From Ostrinia nubilalis (taxonomy: Eukaryota > Arthropoda > Insecta > Lepidoptera > Crambidae): a DNA stretch of 64,000 bases. Position 1 is the stretch's first letter. Each line of letters starts with the position of its first letter. Under the pieces are notes generated by a model. The model was not told the DNA's origin, did no database searches, and saw only the letters and a program-made list of their open reading frames with translations. The stretch spans positions 7,254,001-7,318,000 of the forward strand of contig NC_087092.1 in assembly GCF_963855985.1 (NCBI RefSeq), read 5' to 3'. Position numbers and translations under genes: made by a program. Below are positions 23,601 to 34,416 of this stretch, piece after piece.

Positions 23601-24062
23601 GCTCACCAGGGTGTGCCACTATAGAGTAATATCCTGTCACTTGTTAGTGGCTCAGACAGTGGCGCCATCTGATGTTTGTTGAAGTTTGAAAACAAAACCT
23701 TGTTTACAGATTCCAAGATCCCCCGGATCGTGCTAAACATCATCGGCATCCTCATAACCGTACTCCAGGACTTACCAGAACATGCTGATGTCGTCGAGAA
23801 AGTTCTATTCGACAGCGAGAACTTCAACTTCTTAACCCTTCTAGAAGAATCTAGCGACGCCCTCCGAATGCGAGTCTGCATACTCATAAGTCTTCTGTGT
23901 ACATTTTCCTGTACCGCTTTCTCTGTAGCCATGGAATCTAAGTGGAGTAAGAAAGAAAGTGACAATCTGGAGGCTTTGCATAGCCATTGCAATGTCACAC
24001 TGAACAGGGCAGCTAGGCTGGCCACTAAAGAGCTAAGTAACATGCCCTTTTATGTGTGCTAA
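17621..24062 (+). CDS. fu: Serine/threonine protein kinase Fused (STK36 orthologue), 11 exons
   Basis: Exons: 17621-17731, 17805-18064, 18366-18534, 18716-18871, 19077-19264, 19435-20273, 20361-20467, 21020-21160, 22324-22418, 23078-23211 and 23710-24062. All introns are GT-AG, the phases join, and the total is 2553 nt (850 residues plus stop). The start MESYDV matches the family, whose kinase domain begins at residue 1. Kinase landmarks: glycine loop GEGSFG 11-16, lysine 33, helix-C glutamate 51, HRDLKPQN 123-130, DFG 143-145, APE 168-170, domain end near 253. Residues 296-574 (one large exon) are charged and probably disordered. The rest (576-850) is helical and corresponds to the regulatory C-terminus. 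Drosophila Fused is about 805 residues. The family relays Hedgehog signalling from Smoothened with Costal-2 and Suppressor of fused in the cytoplasm. All catalytic residues are present. Introns 7 to 10 each carry a mobile element or repeat. Confidence 0.96.
20701..20900 (+). mobile_element. Helitron-like (Lep1-type) element in fused intron 7
   Basis: The intact-length copy of the family. It starts TCCTACTAATATTATAAATG, has CACGCAAAAACTACTGAACG and TTTTGATGAAACTTTACAG in the middle, and ends GGGTGAAACCGCGGGCAAAA followed by GCTAGT. It has no terminal inverted repeats or target duplication, as expected for Helitron-type insertion. It lies wholly within the intron and does not touch a splice site. 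Confidence 0.8.
21703..22101. mobile_element. MITE, 399 bp, in fused intron 8
   Basis: The left end (TTTAAAGCCTGCAATACACG, then TTGGCC) and the right end (GGCCAACGTGTATTGCCGGC, then TTAAAA) are inverted repeats of about 26 bp with two or three mismatches. The interior is GC-richer than the intron and has further internal inverted pieces. The 79-codon frame inside has no recognisable domain. Confidence 0.75.
22655..22950 (-). mobile_element. SINE-like or LINE-tail repeat in fused intron 9
   Basis: It contains GGCCTGTATCTCACCTGATG and CGATCTGCAGGCCGAAGGTG, a block very common in lepidopteran genomes. It ends near GGGAATCGAACCCGGGACC, the complement of a tRNA B-box-like motif. That suggests a tRNA-derived head on the minus strand. 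The 90-codon frame over it is not a gene. Confidence 0.6.
23347..23391 (+). repeat. Second copy of the fused exon 10 end with its splice donor
   Basis: These 45 bp match the last 34 bases of exon 10 plus the first 11 of intron 10 (23178-23222) with five mismatches. The copy starts 169 bp downstream of the original. It would encode [11 protein letters not shown] where exon 10 encodes [11 protein letters not shown], and the donor GTGAGTTACAA is unchanged. In the exon 10 frame a stop occurs at 23244-23246, before the copy, so simple donor switching would truncate the protein. An alternative exon using an upstream acceptor is open but unproven. Confidence 0.8.
23425..23552 (-). repeat. Dispersed repeat, copy 1 of 3
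   Basis: It shares GGATCTACAGTTTGACCGCC and GTCAAGTTTGTCCCGGGGGA with 26690-26826, and the front part with 43700-43765. The family is not identified and has no conserved frame that I recognise. It lies in fused intron 10, downstream of the duplicated exon end. Confidence 0.7.
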
Positions 24063-24293
24063 GTATTAAAATGGATCTTCTAATGTAGAGAGTAAGACTT
24101 ACTTTTATTTTTGATGACTTGCTGATATGATTTTACATTGTATTTATTTAGACAATGTATGTCAATAGTATCACGTAATGTATGTTTTTTTACACGAGCA
24201 AGCGATATAATGAAGTATTTCATTATAATAATTTTATGAATCGTAAGACTTATTTTATATTATTCATTTATGAATATTTAGCATAGACTGATC

Positions 24294-24299
24294 AATAAA
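24294..24299 (+). terminator. Poly(A) signal of fused
   Basis: AATAAA lies 232 bp past the stop codon, the first canonical hexamer in the 3' flank. A further AATAAA occurs near 24488, so longer transcripts are possible. Confidence 0.6.
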
Positions 24300-24598
24300 A
24301 ATGGTTTATTTGGTGCTGTCTCATATTGTGATGATTCTCTTTTTGGATAAAATTTATATGAACTTCGAAAATTATTTTAAATGTCGACTAATTTGAAGAA
24401 ATTAAAAGAAACTATTTAACCTACTCAAGCATTTTTTTTGTAAATATTTAAAACTGATAATCTGAAACATGTCAAAATGTTTTGTTAATAAAAATCTATA
24501 CATTCCTGTATGCCATGAGTGAGTAACCTACTTTAAACGCTACCCTTATGTGTCCTGAGGATAGATTTTTTGAGAAAATGTTATTTTAAAGGTTAAGA

Positions 24599-24756
24599 GT
24601 AGGCGCACACCGTTGATTTTTCGTCGGCCGATAGTTTAGTCGGGCAGTTGATCAGTATGGGCATGTATGGGAGTGCGCACACTACGCCTATTCGATTTGG
24701 CCGATTCTTCATACAAATTAAAATCGGCCAGCTAAAAATCAACGGTGTGCGCCTAC
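24599..24756. mobile_element. Foldback MITE, 158 bp
   Basis: The ends GTAGGCGCACACCGTTGATT (then TTT) and its complement are perfect over 23 bp. A second inner pair, GGCCGAT and ATCGGCC, is also present. It sits just beyond the fused 3' end and could fall in a read-through transcript. Confidence 0.85.
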
Positions 24757-26099
24757 ACTAAGGCGACACTCGAATCAACCATCACGGAAACGTTGAGCTA
24801 TTGTTTGTTTTATTTAATTTAATGACTGGAACTGTTGAATCTGTAATAAAACACTTCAAACAAAATGATAAAGTATATCGACATTTATAACAATGTATTG
24901 TTTCATAAACTTTAATAAGTAATTGATATTAGAATAGGGCACTTGATAGGTTTACTGCCCCTTGAGTGGAACGATTATGCAAATGAAGTGTTTGCTTCTG
25001 ATGGAGCACGTTTGAATGTTGACAGCGGGCGGGCCAACGAACGCCTTAAGGTCAAGCCTTAGAGCGTTTTGCCTATGAAAATGCGTGAGTGCATGGTGGA
25101 CTATGTGGACAGAATGTATGAGAGCTGGTCCAGATGACGTTTTTCCTCGTGCGAGCGGCAAAACGCGTGACTGCATCTGGACAGAACGTATGAACCTCTA
25201 ATCTAGTACTAACTTCACGATCACGATCACATCTGGACTTGCTTTTAGTCTAGGCACACGGGTTCCTATGATCTACCATACCCGATATAATACCATGACA
25301 CCAACATTGGTAATGAACATTTTGGTTTGGTGGCTTGTCTTCACTGGTACTTAATAGGTTGTTTTTTATTCTTTTATTTTAACTCCAAACTTTGCATAGG
25401 TTTTAAGTGCGTAGATTGGTATTAAAAGAGGTTCCTAAAGTAATTTTTATATTAGAGAAAAATAAGAGAAATCGTTCTTTTGAAAACAATAACTATTTTG
25501 CCTTACCAACACACCTTTGCGCCTGAGACTTTTAATGCTTCGCAGGAAAACATCATTGCTCATCTCATAATGTTAGGAACTGTGAATTTTGTAAAACTCC
25601 CACAAATCATGCATGTTGTCTTCCTAGTAAAAAAAAAACTGTTGTTAGTATTTGTATTACATTTTAAGTAATTTAGTTAATATTTTATGACATGTTTAAT
25701 CACAATAATCTTAATCTTAAGTTTTGTAATAAGCCTGCGAGTTATTTTGTTGCACTTCATATCTTACTTATCTATTTTAATACAATTTGCTTGCATCATC
25801 TCGCGAATGGATTATTAACTTAGTTTTTATTCGAGGAATAACCAATGATTAAATTACATAATTTCAAACATCGATCAAGATAATTAAAGGAAAATATTTG
25901 GATGTGATGTTACGGCAATCGATTGATTGTAATAACGATAAATAATTTTAATCGAATTTTATAATTTATTTGTACACTTATGTAAGTTTGTCACATTTTA
26001 TAAGAATAATATTATGTTACCTATAGTTTAATATAGGTACCTATAATAAAAATTGTGAATATGGAGATTTTACTTTTTTTAAACTTCTTTTTATTATAG
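24757..26099. other. Intergenic, no gene recognised
   Basis: A GC-richer patch at 24957-25205 has partly self-complementary pieces (GAGCGTTTTGCC and GGCAAAACGC) and is probably an old MITE. Its 74-codon minus-strand frame is not protein-like. The rest is AT-rich. Confidence 0.45.
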
Positions 26100-26300
26100 A
26101 CTAGCTTTTGCCCGCGGCTTCACCCGTGTGAAATTTCGTTTGTCACAGATCGTCATAAATTATAGCCTGTATGTTATTATGGGTTATAAACAATAATACT
26201 GTAAAGTTTCATCAAAATCCGTTCAGTAGTTTTTGCGTGAAAGAGTAACAAACATCCAGACATACAAACTTTCACATTTATAATATTAGTAGGACTAAGA
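26100..26300 (-). mobile_element. Helitron-like (Lep1-type) element, minus orientation
   Basis: A reverse-oriented full-length copy. It opens ACTAGCTTTTGCCCGCGGCT, contains CAAAATCCGTTCAGTAGTTT, and closes TTTATAATATTAGTAGGACT. It preserves the central spacer (ACAATAATACTGTAAAG) that is replaced in the 12289-12718 copy, so it serves as the reference for that comparison. Confidence 0.8.
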
Positions 26301-26689
26301 TAACTTAAATACTACGTACGCACAAGAAAAGACTATAGTATTAATGTAGGTAATAGATATTAATTAATGATTTGAAAAATTCTGATTTGTCGTAGCTAGT
26401 ATCTTTATTTACTAATAGAACATTAAACACATAGATGATTCACTCCTTTGTTGTAACATAACATCTAATTAGGTACATTTGCAGGTCTCTAGGTGTAAAT
26501 CGTAACTTCCTTGCTGATTAGCAGTCAAAGCAAGCATTGAAGGGACAGATAGATGCACTATTGTACAGTCGGCCTTCTACAGCTTGTTGACATCTATTTC
26601 TATGCTGTAACTGTGTACACTCAGGTTAGCACGATCAACACAATACAGGGTGGGGCGATTTAATTATGTAATTAGATAAAGACATAACG

Positions 26690-26826
26690 GGACTATTCCC
26701 ACCTCTCTTCCTCACCACTGCAACTCCTGTGTAGCCAGGATCTACAGCTTGACCGCCAATAAAAACCCAACCAGTGAAGGTCAAGTTTGTCCCGGGGGAA
26801 AGTTAAACTGTCATTGGACCCGCAAC
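26690..26826 (-). repeat. Dispersed repeat, copy 2 of 3 (longest)
   Basis: It contains CAACTCCTGTGTAGCCAGGA, CTACAGCTTGACCGCC and GTCAAGTTTGTCCCGGGGGA. It is collinear with 23425-23552. A minus-strand frame of 61 codons crosses it but has no recognised domain. Confidence 0.7.
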
Positions 26827-28009
26827 GAAATTTATCAGAAGAACATAGGAGGAGTTCGAAGTTAGGTAAAGAAGACATATGTTGATAATCTTATTTTAGT
26901 CATTCTGTATAGATTTTAGCTTTCAGGCGATAAATTATACCTACCCATTTAATTTTCAGCATCAAAAGTACAAAAGTCGAACTGTTCTATTCTGGCATGC
27001 CATACCTATAAGTTTTAAACAATATTTATAAATGTTATTGGTAAGTGATCAAGTTCGAAATTTATTGTCCATTGAACATATCTCACGATGGCCATAAACC
27101 CATAGTTGAATCGCCATTGCAAATTTTATTGTGCATACAATTTACTATCTATTGACGAAAGTCAAGGCTATTGTTACGTAAATCTGTTATTTTTTGTAAA
27201 ATATTTCTTCAGTGTTATATCACTTTATTGTTTCAGTAAGTAGGTAAATAAATATGATTTATAACGAAATACCGTCGGTGTGGAAATTTGTGGAGATTTG
27301 TGGGGACACAGAATAATAATAAGTACCTACTAGGTATGTACTAGGATTATTTTTCTATCTGAACATTTTAATTTCAATCAATTATTTATTTGCATAAGTA
27401 AATAAATAATACTAAGCGTAGGTAGGTCCTACCTGTACTACCTAATTAGTAGTACCTACTACACAGTAAATTAATGATCGTGTGATAAATTAATTATTTA
27501 ATAAAATTACAATTTGTTCCGAGTATTTAAGTATTAATAAGTATGACCTACCTAGTGCTTACAGACTTATACCTATTCTATGTACCTGCAACAACAAGCT
27601 TTATGTATACCTACTTAGGTATCTTATGTTTTTTTGTTAAATAAACACGTGTCATCATCATCAATTGTACAGATCGAATTAATTGCACCTATTAATCGTT
27701 ATTATTTATTGTCATTTTATCTGTAAACGGAACTTTTATTCTGAAACGATAGATAATAACGTTAAGTGTGTTCGTAATCAAAACATAAAATTAATAATTT
27801 TATATGTTCTTTTTTAGTATATCGCTAACATTTGCGGGTTCCTTATAAACATTACAAACTTTTAACCCTTCAAATGTTTTGTTAAACCTATGTTATGTAA
27901 TATTATTATGTTACCTTAGTAGCAAACATTTTTATAAAGGGTTAAAGAAGAACATTCTTCTGCTATCAGTAGGTAGGCCTACTATTTAGTAGTTATCTAT
28001 GTAGGTAAG
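26827..28009. other. No gene recognised
   Basis: Very AT-rich stretch with many TAGGTA and TACCTA repeats, typical of lepidopteran non-coding DNA. No frame or inverted repeat worth calling. Confidence 0.5.
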
Positions 28010-28024
28010 TACTAGGTAAACTAC

Positions 28025-28207
28025 TTCTTCTTCTTCTTCTTTTCAGCCAAATGACGTCCACTGCTGGACAAAGGCCTCCCCCAAGGTTTTCCACAATGAA
28101 CGGTCCTGCGCTGCCCGCATCCAGGCTCTTCCCGCGACCTTTACCAGATCGTCGGTCCACCTAGTAGGAGGCCTGCCCACGCTACGTCTTCCAGCCCGTG
28201 GAACCCC
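28025..28207 (-). mobile_element. 5'-truncated RTE-type LINE tail with 15-bp target duplication
   Basis: On the minus strand the last ~45 codons of a LINE ORF are intact. They include RWTDDLVKVAGRAWM and LGEAFVQQWTSFG and end in TGA at 28043-28045, followed by a GAA-rich microsatellite tail. The insert is flanked by perfect direct repeats, TACTAGGTAAACTAC, at 28010-28024 and 28208-28222. This is the classic outcome of target-primed reverse transcription. RTE clade is assigned from the C-terminal motif and short tandem tail, from memory of the family. Confidence 0.88.
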
Positions 28208-28222
28208 TACTAGGTAAACTAC

Positions 28223-29488
28223 ACCACACTCATAAATTAGTTTACCGGTTTATTTGTGAAAACCTGACCAAAAACAGACATTTATATTAGACAATATAGT
28301 TAGTACTTAGTTTGTAAGTAAGTACAGTCAGTGTCAATTAGTTTGTGATACCTAAAGTGGCCAAAAAGACAACCTTATTCCAAATTGTAACAATAAAAAC
28401 GTGTTGCGAACTTATTTGCTACTTTGGGTGTCACGAACTATTTGACCCTGACTGTACCTACCTACCTACTCTTATATTTTTGTGATAATCTAAAATGTTC
28501 GATCAGTCAGTGAAATCGAACATTTGGTGCCAAAAATAAAATAAAATTAATAATTCCTACTGATCTCTTTTATTTATTACTTTTGCTACTTATGTGATAT
28601 CTTGTCGTTAATTTGCGCAATAAAATTTGAAAAAACTTAATTAACTGCTGTGTTTACATCCGACTGACAATTAAGATCTTACCTGCGAGTCAACGAACTC
28701 TTGAGATAGATTATTGTATTAATGTGTTGTAAACAAGATCAAAGGTTGTGTATCTTGCCTCAATTGAAATAGATAGTAAATGGTACGTATCCCTGAATTA
28801 AGGTACCCTTTTTACTTGATAGGTACTTAGTTACCTATTCATAAAGAAATTTACGGCCGTGCTTCGTATTTTGACCAAGGTGTAAGTAGAGTTTGTTCAG
28901 TATGGCTTGTAGAGTTAGGGCGTGTAGAGTTAGAAACTTGAGTAAGATCTATTATGGTTTCATTTTCTTGGCATTACCTATTTCGGTGAAGATGGATAGG
29001 TACCTAACCTAGATCTTAAACCTATTATCACATCTTAACTTTAATTTGAAATTAAGCTTAGTACTTACTGTCATTAGGTATATTAAAGAAACTTAGATAT
29101 AAATCTATTTCTAGAAGATAGATAATTTATAACATGAATCTAACTAGCTGAACATGGGGAACACTGGCTCATTGGGTTAAAATGAGCCAGTTCAGTCAGC
29201 GTTTCAGTAACTTTTTATCATTTATAACGTATTTTTAAAACAACATTTATTTTCACCGACTAACCTTACGACCTGAACCCTAACCCAGCTATTTTGCATG
29301 AAATTAGGGGCCAATTTGTACCGCATCGTGTAAGGCGTGTCGCGAGCGGTGCCCCTAAGTAGGTATTTGCAATTTGTTTTGAGTGCGGTTATTGCACTTT
29401 GTTAGTGCATTACATAACCCGTAGAAGGGTGATCGGCCGGCCTCGCGCCGGTCGCTGCGAGCGTTCACCGAACATGCACATTCAAAAC
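28223..29488. other. No gene recognised
   Basis: AT-rich sequence apart from a modestly GC-rich patch at 29320-29470. No supported frame. Confidence 0.5.
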
Positions 29489-30057
29489 TAATAGACCAAG
29501 AGCTAGTGAACGCCAGACCTACGTCATTGTATAAAAGCTGAAAGTTTGTCAGCGTATGCTCTTAATATAGGATAGAATGTTGGTGAATCATGAAGTTTGG
29601 GTCATCATGGCTTTGGCAGCTATCCTAAAAAACTGTCTGGCAAGGAGTTGGGAGTGTTGGGACTGTAAAACTGTCTGGCTGATGAGGAAAATACTTCTAA
29701 TTATTGCCCTAATATTTTATTTAAAAATCAGCTTTTATGGTATAACGTAAGCCAAACTTTTACGGTGGCTTTTTCTGTATAATCAATAGACTGTAATTCT
29801 ACTTACGTTATACCATAAAATCAGGTATTTATGTATAATATTTGGGCAATGAATAGAAGTTGTTTCCACATCAGCCAGACAGTTTTGACAGTTCCAACTC
29901 CTTGCCAGACAGTTTTTTTAGGATAGCTGCCAAAGCCACGATGACCCAAACTTCATGATTCACCAACATTCTATCCTATATTGGGAACATACGCTGACAA
30001 ACTTTCAGCTTTTATAAACTGACGTAGGTCTGGCGTTCACCAGCTCTTAGTCTATAA
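29489..30057. mobile_element. Large foldback element, 569-bp palindrome
   Basis: The two halves are reverse complements from TAGACCAAGAGCTAGTGAAC at the left edge to its complement at the right. They meet at an inner pair, TGGTATAACGTAAG and CTTACGTTATACCA, around a loop near 29765-29805. Divergence between the arms is low, with scattered substitutions and small indels, for example near 29655-29670. No coding sequence. Confidence 0.85.
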
Positions 30058-33000
30058 TATGCATTTATGCCTTATTTTGGCGAACACTATCTTAAACATA
30101 TCTGCATCGGCGCCAATATATCAGTGCTAAATGCCGAAGTCCGCAGATAACCTTTATTAATCTTGCGTTTTGCGAGTTAATGTATGGATATTTATACGAC
30201 AAGGATCAAATAGATATCTGGAGATATTTTAATTGCAATAAATTGTATTAATTTCATGCTTGTAAGCTCTACGTTTCCTATGCACATCTCGTAGTAGGTG
30301 CAGAAGCAATTATCCTTACCCATTCAGTTAGCAAGACGATGTTATTATAGTAAGGAAGGAAAAGAGGACCTAATAAATCTAAAATAATTTAAACAAACTT
30401 AAATAAAATGTACTGACTTATGTTTTCTATTAGGTAAATAATACACTTAATAGATCTTATCTATCTTAGACTTATTCATCACAAAAAACACAACTGAACA
30501 TAGGTATAGGTACCTTAGCGGAATGTAATCTCCTTTTTTACTGAATAAAAAATTAAATGTAGAGTATGAAGTAGTCGCTAACTTATTACATGGCAACACC
30601 AATTTTTGTTTCGTTTTTATTGTAACTGTTAAGGTACTAAATAAATAACGTACTTTATCGTTCTTACATTTGGAATTGCTCTACATCTCAGAAATAAAAC
30701 ACAATCTTGCTTTTATTCCTTATGAATTCATTTATTACTTAGTGTATTAATTTAAACAACATACATTGCACCTGCACTTATTGGATCCGAAAGCGATTGA
30801 CAATCAAAGTCAACAATGATCTATGCATCGACCTACTAAAAAAGGTGAAAACTGTTTATCGTTATCGAGAGATTTGTATTTTCGGTACACAAACTGCGTA
30901 TCTATATTATGCTATCCGCATCGGTGGGTAGAAAGTTATCTTGGTGACACACCTGTGGGGTCGTTGAACTCGCATCAAATTCCGCTGCACCAAGTTTGAC
31001 GTCACGGTGTCATTAAATCTGTTATTCTAATTACCCGCATCAACGTAACTTATATCCTGGTCTCTGCAAATTGTCGCATTATCAGCTGCCTTTGGAAATG
31101 TAAGGATGTACTGGCATGCATGGAAAATACGCACATGGGAATTTTCCTTGTCATCCAAGTGATTTACTAGTGGAAAAACGTGTAAGCACTTACATTTCGT
31201 GTGTCAGTGTTCTGATATGATAATAAAATGAAATGTAGAGCATGACGTACCTATGTTACATAAATTAAATTCTATAATTTTTTCTCAGTTAAAGTTTATT
31301 AATAAAATACTATCTAACATCAAACCTTTAAAACGTTGTATTTGGTTAATAAATAGAATGACCAATATTTGTGTGACAAAAACACTTATCTTCGGTTGAA
31401 GGAAGAGGTATTAATACTTAAAGTTCTGTTCTACCTAAAGAATGAGGATTTTTCCACTACGTGTTTTAATTTTATCACTTTAGCTTGCTTCATTTGTTGG
31501 TGTTCGTAGTTCTTATGTAGAATTCCTCACTTTTGATTCGATTCCGCATAGTAACATTATATTAAACGGTTTTAGTAATTTTTTTGAATATTTCTATGTT
31601 GTCTAAACACAATAGTAGAGATTCTGATTAGTTTTGGGTCTAAATAACTGGTATGGTGGCTGTAAAAATAAATAATATACCTACATACTCGTAAAGTGTA
31701 CCTAGCGTACACCTGTGCACGTGTTTTTTCGTAGTCGACTACGGCGTAGAAGCTCTTCAATTTAACCTATCAACTTCAGCAAGTATCGCGATATTTTCAA
31801 GGCAGTTCAATAACCCTGCAAGCATTAAACTGGTAGGTATTCTTGATCTTTATCGATCTTCAATGATCCACTTTGCTTGTTTACGTGTATCTTAACTAGA
31901 GTGTGTTAAAGTGATTGGCACTTTACGCTAAGTATAGGTAAACGATTTTAATATTGTTTATCGGAATTTACATTTAATTAATTTCATAAGTATTGAACGC
32001 TAAATCATTGTAGGTATCAATCGGCATGGATGCGATGTAGACCGAACTTTAGATCGATAGTCAGGCAAAGTTTTTACTAACAGTTATTTCTATCCAATAC
32101 TCTTACGAGCCTCTAATAACTAGTGCTTTTCTTTTTGTTTCATTATTTCAAGGCACTCAAAAATCTTTACCAAGGACTTGTATTATCATTTGTATATTAA
32201 TAGATGTGGTGCGGTACCTTTACAGGACCTATGTTAATCTAAATCGAAAAAACTTCAGAGAGTCAATTTATAAAAGACGTAGTTAATTACGACAGACATC
32301 TCTGTCAGCGTTATTTACATATATAAAACATGGCTGTAATGTTAATCGACCAGTTGGATTTCGCAGGACCACGAAATAGTTTCGAAACTCTGAGGAGCAA
32401 AATATTAACAACGCAAATCCGACAAAACGGAATATCGACGAGCGTTTTATTAAAGCCTACATTAGCATTCTGAAACCTTCTTCAAGCTTATTAATTTTTC
32501 AGTAGGTGCACTTTGCATGCACGTTCGATAGCCGTTGTTATAACCACCCGTGTTTTCCCATCTTTGTCATAACAAATTCGATCGATTCTTTCTAGGAAAA
32601 CCACACTCCATAGGTGGCTCAAATCACGCAATGGTTTTCGTGTTCTACGCAACATTTTTGTTACATAATCTGATCTAAACGCACTTATTTCTATAAGCGT
32701 TACAATCATGATATGTGTCCGTTTCCGATTATTATTTCCCGAGGCGATTTGGTACCTAAGTCAACTGATAGTATTTGTATCGTATCATTTCGGCCGAATA
32801 ATCGCATCACGTATGTACCTACTTGCTTAAATGCGGGTTCGTTGAACTCGCGTATTCACTGTACCATTGGGTCATGAGTATTTTGACAACGAAGTGCGGA
32901 AATTATCTAACCGGCACGCGGCGAGGACACCAGGTCAACGACTCCGGGCAGTTGCTGCCGTATTGGCTTGGCTCGACGAAAGTGAAATGTGAAATGAATG

Positions 33001-34200
33001 TGGGAGTAACGTACTGCCAATGTTTATGGTCGAATTTGTCAGCTGGGCGTCCTGCTGGTCGGAGCGGAGCCTGTTACGCGCCGCAATCAGCTGATCAAGC
33101 TTTTCTTTCGGTTAGCGCTGACTGGCCATGCGCAAAGCGTAACATTCATACAGTGGCACGAAGTTTTCATTGCGGTCTATCCTTGAAAGGTCGCTTCAGC
33201 ATCAATTCAAAATAATTCCCAGAAAACACTTGACATGAGTGCCTCAATCAGAAAACTGAGCTAGATGAACAGAGCTATCTACTATTTTCAGATGGTTTAA
33301 AAAATGTAGAGTCATACCTACCTATAGTTTACTATAGTCTACCTAGATGGCTCTCGATTTCCAACTTTGGCACTACAATAATATTCTATTCAAATTCTTT
33401 AAATTAAACCAATAGAATATGGTAAACAAATAGTCACCTTTCAAATCCATATTTTGAAAGGTTGAAAGTATTGAAAATAACATGCTGAAATTCACTATTC
33501 ACTAACCCGTAGTCTAGCAGATTTGCCGCATTTACGCTAGGTACAAAGTTTAATCAATTGTTTTGATTTGTGTAGAAGCGTGTGAACCTCAAAATGTAGG
33601 CAGGCATCTATCTAAGTAAGACGGTCAACGACCCTTGGGTGATTAATCAGCAGATTATGATTGTTATATACCATCACAATGGCTTTGTGAGCATTTGTAA
33701 CCTACATAATAATAACGAGCTAGAAATTCTGTTTAAGTGAACACAATTTCATTTACAAATGACCGAGTTTCATCCATTGTTATTGTACAGAGAAAAAGTC
33801 GGTTTATTCGAAGTTGTCTCTACTTCTCAAGAATATAGGTAAAATCTTGTGTCATTATGTACTTTTATTGGAGTTTCTTGAGTGAAATATTTTGACACGA
33901 ATAAAAATGGTTTTTGTAACAATTTTCTCATAACATTTAATATTAAGTACTTACTCTAATCTTATCTGCTTGTCTTGTTTGTGACTCTACCTCCTGAATT
34001 CGATTCCCAAACTCTGTCACATAAATGGGAAATATTAAATTTGCAATTTTGTTAAGTGGCATTTATTTTCAGACAAATTGATATTTTTTACTCTAAAGCT
34101 ATACATACATATATACAACAAAATGGTAACAAATAACTACTAAACTAAACTATAACTAAATAAAAAAAGGGTAAAAATTAAAATTATGTATATACAAGCT
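30058..34200. other. No supported gene; two unexplained frames
   Basis: A 47-codon ATG frame at 32330-32473 (starts MAVMLIDQLDFAGPRNSFET) has no flanking splice logic or relative that I recognise. A 130-codon frame at 32823-33215 lies in a GC-richer island and has irregular composition without a domain. Around 33998-34020 the sequence resembles a decayed SINE B box. None is strong enough to call as a gene. Confidence 0.35.
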
Positions 34201-34416
34201 TTATAAATAAAAAAATTCATCTAAATCGCTACCTTGGGGGAAGGTGCCCAAAAGGCTGGCCACATTGCCACGCTGGATGGCAAGGCTGATGCGTTGGCCA
34301 AGGTAAAGGCCAGCCTTTGTATCGTAAGATGTCTCAACTAAGCGCTGAGATATCTTACGAAACAGTTTGTGGGCGCTTGGTCCCCACGGGCCCAGAGTTT
34401 CAACTCCAATTTGCAA
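34201..34416 (-). pseudogene. Retroelement polyprotein C-terminal fragment
   Basis: A 71-codon minus-strand frame contains VETLGPWGPSA, a central LVETSYDTKAG, and QRISLAIQRGNVASLLGTF. This module recurs at the C-terminus of reverse-transcriptase ORFs in invertebrate genomes in my recollection. It is preceded by unrelated AT-rich DNA, so nearly all of the element is missing. The sequence between its end and an A/T-rich stretch at 34090-34200 could be its 3' tail. Confidence 0.55.

Noticed and set aside
32330..32473. 47-codon ATG frame beginning MAVMLIDQLDF
   Set aside because: It looks protein-like but is short, has no identifiable family and no neighbouring exon. It is kept only as a note in the gap entry.
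32823..33215. 130-codon plus-strand frame in a GC-richer island
   Set aside because: No motif, no relative that I recognise and no splice context. GC-rich patches raise chance frame length.
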